From Dehalococcoidales bacterium (GTDB lineage Bacteria; Chloroflexota; Dehalococcoidia; Dehalococcoidales; UBA3254), in assembly GCA_028718465.1 (NCBI GenBank), contig JAQULX010000058.1, positions 1-10,725 on the forward strand: a DNA stretch of 10,725 nucleotides, read 5' to 3'. Positions 6,845-10,725 of the stretch are shown here, in pieces. The first letter of the stretch is position 1. Every line of letters starts with the position of its first letter. Below the pieces are notes generated by a model. That model did not search any database, had not been told where the DNA came from, and saw nothing but the letters and a program-made list of their open reading frames with translations. A program made the position numbers and the translations under genes.

Positions 6845-7369
6845 TATTCCGCCCTTAAAAACTAGTAAAAAGTTTAACTCAAGTGATATGGCCAATTTTT
6901 AGAAATGATTTTTTGGTATAAATGGTCCAGAAACCCCAAAATAAGTAACATACGAACAAATATTGTTTAAGGGAATTTATTATTGGAGAGATTATTCGTG
7001 TGATTTTTGGTGAAGAATTTAAAATAAACAGTTTTAACCGAAAGAGGACTGGCTCAAATCCTGAAGAGGATGAGTTTTTGATGCTCTTATTATATATTTG
7101 GGCTTGTCTAAACAATAACTCCCTTTAATGACAGCCACCCCAATCTAAAATCTTATATGATTTACTACATACTTTAAACCGTGCCTGAATCTAAGTCAAT
7201 AGCTTAGGTTAACCTTTACTTACCACGCTAGGTAAATATGCAGGTGAATAATCGAGATTCGATATATTATTAATCATATTAGGTTTAAGTTACGTCTTAA
7301 TAATCAGATAAAATGTTGAATCTGAAGAACTGGTTTCAACCGGCTATTGGATGACACTAGGCCATTTCA
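6845..7369. other. Intergenic region upstream of the operon, no supported gene
   Basis: This AT-rich stretch of 525 bp lies between the regulator gene and the small broken gene. A minus-strand frame of 78 codons (6879-7115) starts at TTG without a ribosome site and overlaps the regulator, so I leave it out. A 42-codon plus-strand frame (7000-7128, GTG start, GGAGAG 9 nt upstream) is possible but weak; upstream of it lies TGGTATAAA (6914-6922), an extended -10-like string pointing right. No convincing promoter for the regulator gene is visible on the minus strand. Palindromes at 7206-7235 are listed separately. Confidence 0.4.
7206..7235. repeat. Clustered small palindromes
   Basis: AGGTTAACCT (7206-7215) is a perfect 10-bp palindrome, and it is followed by TTACC-N6-GGTAA (7220-7235). 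The half-site words GGTAA/TTACC are the same as in the two larger palindromes near 9335 and 9413, though here in inverted order. They could be protein-binding sites; in AT-rich DNA, chance is also possible. Confidence 0.3.
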
Positions 7370-7727
7370 TTATTCGAGCCCTCTCAGATGGGCCTTGGGG
7401 GACAGTTCCCGAACTACTTTTTGAGAAGAAGGTACTGATATCGGCAGTTCAGCAGTTGCTGGTTTCTGGTCGAGCTTAAAAACGTGTTTCAGAAGTTCAC
7501 ACATGCGGTACCATTCGTTTCTTATGTATTCGGAGTGCTGAAAAGACTGGCGTGTTTGAAACGATAGATACGAACCTTCTAACTCATAGTCGTTGTATCC
7601 CTCCCAGACCGGATGTGGGGTGGGAGAATCAATTCTCGGGGTTTGACGATTTTTTTAACTGACACGCCCGTGTAGCCACCTCCTGTATCCTCCGGCTAAT
7701 TGGACGACGACCATTTCGACCGAACAT
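7370..7727 (-). pseudogene. Small unrecognised gene with one-base frame disruption
   Basis: From the ATG at 7727 the frame starts MFGRNGRRPISRRIQEVATR and continues to CQLKK, then hits TGA after 32 codons. Dropping one base of the A7 run (minus strand; T7 at 7650-7656) restores a frame that reads PRIDSPTPHPVWEGYNDYEL, then FQTRQSFQHSEYIRNEWYRM and CELLKHVFKLDQ, ending RELSPKAHLRGLE-stop at 7370. The corrected length is exactly 119 codons, about 118 residues. The downstream part has no start codon of its own before the Met in EWYRM. The N-terminus is Arg-rich and the middle rich in Trp/Tyr, and it looks coding, but I recognise no family. It lies 160 bp downstream of the lipoprotein gene on the same strand. 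No ribosome site is seen before the ATG. It could be a decayed gene, a homopolymer sequencing error, or slippage-dependent expression. Confidence 0.5.
7392..7415 (+). repeat. Dispersed 24-bp repeat, copy 1
   Basis: This segment matches 9288-9311 in the same orientation with two mismatches over 24 bp, and is identical over GGACAGTTCCCGAACT (7400-7415). The core AGTTC-CC-GAACT is itself an imperfect palindrome. This copy lies inside the 3' end of the broken small gene (encoding VRELSPKA). The two copies flank the leucine-rich lipoprotein gene. Confidence 0.5.
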
Positions 7728-7887
7728 TTTACGTATAGCTTAGCCAACTGTAAAACAGGGAACCAAATATTCGCACAATGTCACTGTTAGATAAATTTAG
7801 GAATTAAGGGTATTCCTATCCCGCTGAAAGCAAGATTTCTTAAAGGGTCATAGAAAGTAGAAATCCAGTTGCTTCTTTGCGTGCCGC

Positions 7888-9087
7888 TCACTCCAGCTTA
7901 AAATCCTTGCTCTCAAGCTGCGGATAGATATTCTTGAGCGGAGAGTAATCGGTAACGAGATTTTCGCGCAATAAGAGCGCCCTTAGATTTTTAAGAGAGG
8001 CCAGCGGGCTGATGTCGGTAATCTGGTTGGAAATCATCTGCAATTCCCATATCTTTGTCAGCCCCGCCAAAGGACTCACATCGCTGATTTGGTTGCTTGT
8101 CGCATCCAGTACCTCCAACTGCGGCATGCCGGAAAGCGGGCTCAGATCGGCGATCTCATTGAAGGATATCACTAACAATTTCATCTTGGCTAGCCCGCCT
8201 ATTGGACTTAAGTCACTGATATCATTGCCGTTCAGAGATAAGAGTTCCAGGTTCACAAAATACTCCAGGCCGGTGAGGTCGCTGAACGCCTCGTCGGAGG
8301 GGATTTCGTGGTGCAGATCAAGGCTCTGCACTTGATAGGCGTCCTTTTGGGTGATAGGCCTGTCCTGAATGCCGAGAGTCCGGCGCACGGTGGACTCAAG
8401 GTTCGGGTCGGCAAAGATGATCGGCTCGTCGGATACGCCCTCTATTGAAATAATCTCGAAGTCCTTCTCCCTCAGGTTTGGAAATATGTCCTTGAGCGGG
8501 CTGTAATCGGTGATGGCGTTGCCCTTGAGAAAAAGAGCGGTCAGGTTTTGCAGCCCGGCCAGCGGGCTTACATCCTGAATTCGATTGTATTGCAGGTTGA
8601 GAAAAGAAAGGTTTGTCAGAGCCGCCAGCGGGCTTAAATCGCTGACGCTGTTATTGGAAAAAAGATGAAGAGATTCCAGCTTTGGCAACTGGGAGAGCGG
8701 ACTTAAATCGGTAACCGCGTTAAATCCGAGATTCAGCTCCGCCAGGTTGGCGAAGTATTTGAGTGCGCTGATATCCTTAATGATAATGTCGTCAGGCATA
8801 TCATTCTGAAATTTATTGGCAAGATCAAGCGATTTCATAGCTTCGGCTTCGGCGAGGGTGATATCCCCTGCGGGCTGGTTCATGATGACACGAACTTTTG
8901 CTTCCAACGCAGCATCATTGAAGATAACTACGTCAGGCGATGATACCGGTTTAGTGGTTGGTCCGGTAGTTGCGCTGACGGGTGGCTCTGCTGTAGGTTC
9001 AGCAGTCGGCTCCGCCGCGGGTGCACCACAGGCCGTCGCTACTAGCGCGAGTATCATGGCTAACACCAAGCATAGAATTAGCTTCAT
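7888..9087 (-). CDS. Leucine-rich-repeat lipoprotein with internal duplication
   Basis: A 399-residue secreted lipoprotein. The signal peptide has Lys2, a hydrophobic core (3-16) and a lipobox-like ATAC with Cys20 as the lipid site, followed by a PTAEP-type low-complexity linker (about 25-50). The rest is two homologous halves. Each starts with FND/FAD-x-x-LE-x-x-VR (about 55-66 and 225-235), has an IT-x-x-x-A...SLDL segment (76-89, 245-258), then 22-residue internalin-like repeats of the type L-x-x-L-x-L-x-x-N-x-I-x-D-x-SPL, and ends with DYSPLK-x-I-x-P-x-L-x-x-KDF (194-210, 380-396). This points to gene-internal duplication. Such surface LRR proteins usually mediate binding; the ligand is unknown. 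The sequence looks more GC-rich than the operon to its left, which may mean separate origin. ATG at 9087 has AAAGGAG about 9 nt upstream. Confidence 0.92.
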   Translation of the reverse strand: MKLILCLVLAMILALVATACGAPAAEPTAEPTAEPPVSATTGPTTKPVSSPDVVIFNDAALEAKVRVIMNQPAGDITLAEAEAMKSLDLANKFQNDMPDDIIIKDISALKYFANLAELNLGFNAVTDLSPLSQLPKLESLHLFSNNSVSDLSPLAALTNLSFLNLQYNRIQDVSPLAGLQNLTALFLKGNAITDYSPLKDIFPNLREKDFEIISIEGVSDEPIIFADPNLESTVRRTLGIQDRPITQKDAYQVQSLDLHHEIPSDEAFSDLTGLEYFVNLELLSLNGNDISDLSPIGGLAKMKLLVISFNEIADLSPLSGMPQLEVLDATSNQISDVSPLAGLTKIWELQMISNQITDISPLASLKNLRALLLRENLVTDYSPLKNIYPQLESKDFKLE

Positions 9088-9135
9088 GGTTTATTCTCTC
9101 CTTTGTGGTATACCTATTCGGTGAAAACGTATATC

Positions 9136-9164
9136 ATTATAGCATGATCCGTATAGTCTATTAA
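9136..9164 (-). promoter_or_regulatory. Promoter of the LRR lipoprotein gene
   Basis: On the minus strand, a perfect -10 TATAAT (9141-9136) is preceded by TG one base upstream, an extended -10, and 17 bp upstream lies TTAATA (9164-9159), a four-of-six -35 match. Transcription would start near 9129, leaving a leader of about 40 nt before the ATG at 9087. This is the best sigma-70-type promoter in the window. Confidence 0.65.
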
Positions 9165-9287
9165 ACCAATATTAACTTCTTTACGGGCGAAGTAGAGGCC
9201 AAATAATGACAGTAAAGACTGAATGAGCCCTTACTTCGCCTCTTCTCGTGGATAACCATTCCAAGTTCCCTATTTTGCAGAATAATA

Positions 9288-9311
9288 GCCTTAGAGGACA
9301 GTTCCCGAACT
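9288..9311 (+). repeat. Dispersed 24-bp repeat, copy 2
   Basis: This copy pairs with 7392-7415 (22 of 24 identical). Translated in the same frame on the minus strand it gives VRELSSKA, close to the VRELSPKA of copy 1, but an in-frame TGA lies immediately upstream. It may therefore be a leftover of a related coding segment or a REP-like dispersed element. A nearby AAGTTCCCTATT (about 9273-9284) echoes its core. Confidence 0.5.
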
Positions 9312-9326
9312 CACGCCTGAGCATTA

Positions 9327-9343
9327 AGGTAACAATATTACCT
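9327..9343. promoter_or_regulatory. Palindrome AGGTAA-N5-TTACCT, site 1
   Basis: Perfect 6-bp arms around CAATA. The same arms with the same 5-bp spacer recur 78 bp to the right, which suggests a dimeric repressor or activator operator rather than a chance palindrome. The target is unclear: the lipoprotein promoter is about 165 bp to the left. Confidence 0.4.
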
Positions 9344-9403
9344 AATCGTGAATTCAAATGGTGCTGTAATTTTGGGGGTGAAAGGGTTATTTGAGGCTAA
9401 TTT

Positions 9404-9422
9404 AAGGTAATATAATTACCTT
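9404..9422. promoter_or_regulatory. Palindrome AGGTAA-N5-TTACCT, site 2, with TATAAT at its centre
   Basis: The 19-bp sequence AAGGTAATATAATTACCTT has perfect 8-bp arms and a 3-bp centre. A consensus -10 TATAAT reading right (9411-9416) sits inside it, as expected for an operator covering a promoter. No good -35 lies 16-18 bp upstream and no gene follows on the plus strand, so a plus-strand transcript is unproven. Confidence 0.4.
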
Positions 9423-9727
9423 GAGTATGGTGGACCTTACACAACTCGAACCTATTTGAAGCCGCCTGTTGTGCCATCGACGGATTGTAATATAAATTGT
9501 ACATTATTAAAGAAACGGATGGGCTTAAGCGGGTAATGAATAGATTCATCGTTGGATACCAAAAGCTTATTTTGTGATATACGAAGAAGTGAGTAAAACG
9601 ATTTTCCTATAGTCGTCCATTTTTGTGATACAAGAGACAATGGTTATTCCTAAATCTGCTAGGGAACACCCGCATTATCAGATCGGCCTTTATTGAGTGA
9701 TGAATAAGTTAATTAATATTCTATCCC

Positions 9728-10447
9728 CTACCCCGAAATTTCAATTATAACATCACCTTGTCCCTTAGGCCTTATAAGCTTTAAATCAGTCGATGATTCT
9801 AGGAATTTAGTAAGGAACTTCGTGAACGTAGAAAAACCCCAGGAACGATAATCAAAACTTGGATCAAGACGAACAATAGTTTGGTGAAGTTTGCTACCGA
9901 CGACTCTACCACTTTCGTCAATTGATGCCTTTACAGCCCGATGGATGAGTTTCTGGAGTTCCTTCTCCTTGCTGGACATTGCGGTTGTTTTAGGGGTGCT
10001 CTTGTCTTGGTCGAAATAGAAATATCTATCACACGATTTGACCAAGGTTGACAGTGCTTTCTCTTGTTCTCCCGAACCAAATACCAATTTTCCCGAAGCC
10101 CTAAGTTTACTTACTAAAGGAACAAAGTCACTATCTGAAGAAACAATCACAAAGGTATCAACCGGAGAGGAATACAACAATTCTACAGCATCCATTGCTA
10201 GTCTTATATCACTAGAGTTTTTACCACCAGAGGACGAGCGGAATAACTGTATTGGTTCGATCCCGAGTTCTAACAATTGGTCTCGGCTCTTGCTCGCAAT
10301 AGACCAATCGGCATAGGCTCTTTTAATAATAATTCTCCCAACGTCGGATACTTGATCAAATAGCCACTGGATTGAGTTTAAACCAACATTTTCAAAATCA
10401 ATCAACACTGCAATTTGTCTATCGGTCACTCGTTCTGCATTACCCAT
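9728..10447 (-). CDS. NYN-domain (PIN-like) protein with C-terminal OST-HTH/LOTUS domain
   Basis: A 239-residue cytosolic protein. Residues 11-145 form a NYN domain: VLIDFENVGLN (14-24), KNSSDIRLAMDAVELLY (76-92) and VIVSSDSDFVPLV (100-112). Asp17, Asp80, Asp105 and Asp107 match the acidic metal-binding residues of this PIN-like nuclease fold, so RNase activity is likely. After a Lys/Ser/Thr-rich linker (about 147-165) comes an OST-HTH/LOTUS-type winged helix (166-225; LIHRAVKAS, GSKLHQTIVRLDPSFDYRSW, GFSTFTKFLTKF), known in the family as an RNA-binding module. The LabA-like NYN plus OST-HTH order is widespread in bacteria, but the substrates are generally unknown. The ATG at 10447 has GGAGG about 9 nt upstream. 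It stands alone: no gene neighbour on the same strand lies within 600 bp downstream, and the 278 bp upstream hold no gene. Candidate promoter elements upstream are weak. Confidence 0.92.
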   Translation of the reverse strand: MGNAERVTDRQIAVLIDFENVGLNSIQWLFDQVSDVGRIIIKRAYADWSIASKSRDQLLELGIEPIQLFRSSSGGKNSSDIRLAMDAVELLYSSPVDTFVIVSSDSDFVPLVSKLRASGKLVFGSGEQEKALSTLVKSCDRYFYFDQDKSTPKTTAMSSKEKELQKLIHRAVKASIDESGRVVGSKLHQTIVRLDPSFDYRSWGFSTFTKFLTKFLESSTDLKLIRPKGQGDVIIEISG

Positions 10448-10658
10448 ATGTCATAGCCTCCAGATCAGCAGATTATTTTATAAATTAGTATTTAGCCAAT
10501 GAAGTATTAAGATAAGCCACAAATCATTATCGACAATTTTACTCTGTTTTGATGGAAATAAATAGATATTGAGGGTTTAGTTCCTCAAAAAAACTCATTT
10601 CTATTACGCAGAACTATATTAATATCCCCATGTGGAAGTGGTAGCTCCTGTCGATACG

Positions 10659-10684
10659 CAAACTGGTCAGTCAAACTGGACAGG
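10659..10684 (+). repeat. 13-bp tandem direct repeat
   Basis: CAAACTGGTCAGT is followed directly by CAAACTGGACAGG, 11 of 13 identical. Just to the left is TGTCGATACG. Short tandem copies of AAACTGG-type words next to a TG start occur at the ends of some IS21-family elements, so this may be an element terminus; the element body would lie to the right, outside the window. Confidence 0.35.
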
Positions 10685-10706
10685 GAAGTCATATCCCACG
10701 AATGCA

Positions 10707-10724
10707 CACCAAAGCAGTTTGGTG
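10707..10724. repeat. Hairpin CACCAAA-GCAG-TTTGGTG at the window edge
   Basis: A perfect 7-bp stem with a 4-base loop ends one base before the window does. There is no visible T-tract to make it a terminator on the plus strand, and on the minus strand the sequence after it is not T-rich. Its role is unknown; it could be part of the same structure as the tandem repeat at 10659-10684. Confidence 0.4.
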
Positions 10725-10725
10725 C

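Larger units (their letters stand above)
9165..9727. other. Intergenic region without a supported gene
   Basis: This stretch lies between the lipoprotein promoter and the NYN gene. A minus-strand frame of 62 codons (9452-9640) starts at TTG directly after a stop codon, has no ribosome site and no recognisable protein, so it is not called. What it does hold are the second copy of the 24-bp repeat (9288-9311) and two matching palindromes (9327-9343 and 9404-9422). No clear terminator for the NYN gene is seen downstream of 9728. Confidence 0.5.

Noticed and set aside
6845..6895. Longer regulator start at TTG 6895
   Set aside because: It lacks a ribosome site, while the ATG at 6844 has AAGGGCGG just upstream, the same string as before the kinase start.
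6879..7115. Minus-strand frame of 78 codons upstream of the regulator
   Set aside because: It starts at TTG without a ribosome site, overlaps the regulator's 5' end and reads like low-complexity AT-rich DNA with no recognisable protein.
7266..7304. ATTATTAA / TTAATAAT inverted repeat
   Set aside because: It is short, made only of A and T in an AT-rich region, with a 23-base loop; chance is sufficient.
7624..7656. GAGAATCAATTCTC hairpin followed by T7 on the plus strand as a terminator
   Set aside because: The T-run is separated from the stem by 12 bases, the stem is short, and the region reads as part of the small coding frame on the other strand.
9452..9640. Minus-strand frame of 62 codons
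   Set aside because: TTG start immediately after a stop codon, no Shine-Dalgarno, no recognisable motif.
1..10725. CRISPR array, tRNA or rRNA genes
   Set aside because: No regularly spaced repeats of CRISPR size and no cloverleaf or rRNA-like sequence was seen.

Overview
The window looks like bacterial chromosomal DNA with fairly low GC, and every gene I can support lies on the minus strand. The organism cannot be named from this sequence alone. Clear Shine-Dalgarno sequences, a lipoprotein with a Pro-Thr-Ala-Glu linker, a NYN/OST-HTH protein and the abundance of FHA and Ser/Thr-kinase signalling would fit a Chloroflexota-like or deep-branching Gram-positive anaerobe. That is an inference of low confidence.

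Left two thirds (1-6844): eight consecutive co-oriented genes form one apparent operon read right to left. The order is a transcription factor with an FHA domain fused to an OmpR/PhoB-type winged helix (6140-6844), a PP2C phosphatase, a stand-alone Clp N-terminal domain protein, a one-domain FHA protein, a Hanks-type Ser/Thr kinase, a membrane-anchored J-like/zinc-ribbon protein, a GrpE-like exchange factor, and an Hsp70/DnaK-like ATPase cut off by the left edge. The set therefore combines a phosphorylation circuit (kinase, phosphatase, two FHA readers) with a dedicated, divergent Hsp70-GrpE-J chaperone set and an orphan Clp substrate-recognition domain. The spacer between the regulator and the phosphatase gene carries three TTGACA-like half-sites at an exact 11-bp period (6052-6079), the site layout used by OmpR/PhoB-type winged helices. 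My model is that the kinase phosphorylates a protein read by the FHA domains, the FHA-winged-helix protein switches the operon, and the phosphatase resets it. This is inference from gene content.

Middle (6845-7887): mostly non-coding, with small palindromes near 7206-7235 and a probable unannotated small gene at 7370-7727. That gene is readable as about 118 residues only if one base of an A7 run (minus strand) is dropped, so it is a frameshifted pseudogene, a sequence error or a slippage gene.

Right third (7888-10725): a leucine-rich-repeat lipoprotein with an internal duplication and a good extended -10 promoter, about 640 bp without a supported gene that holds two copies of an AGGTAA-N5-TTACCT palindrome and a repeat shared with position 7392, a NYN-OST-HTH protein (probable ribonuclease/RNA-binding), and at the right edge a 13-bp tandem repeat and a hairpin that may belong to a mobile-element terminus outside the window.
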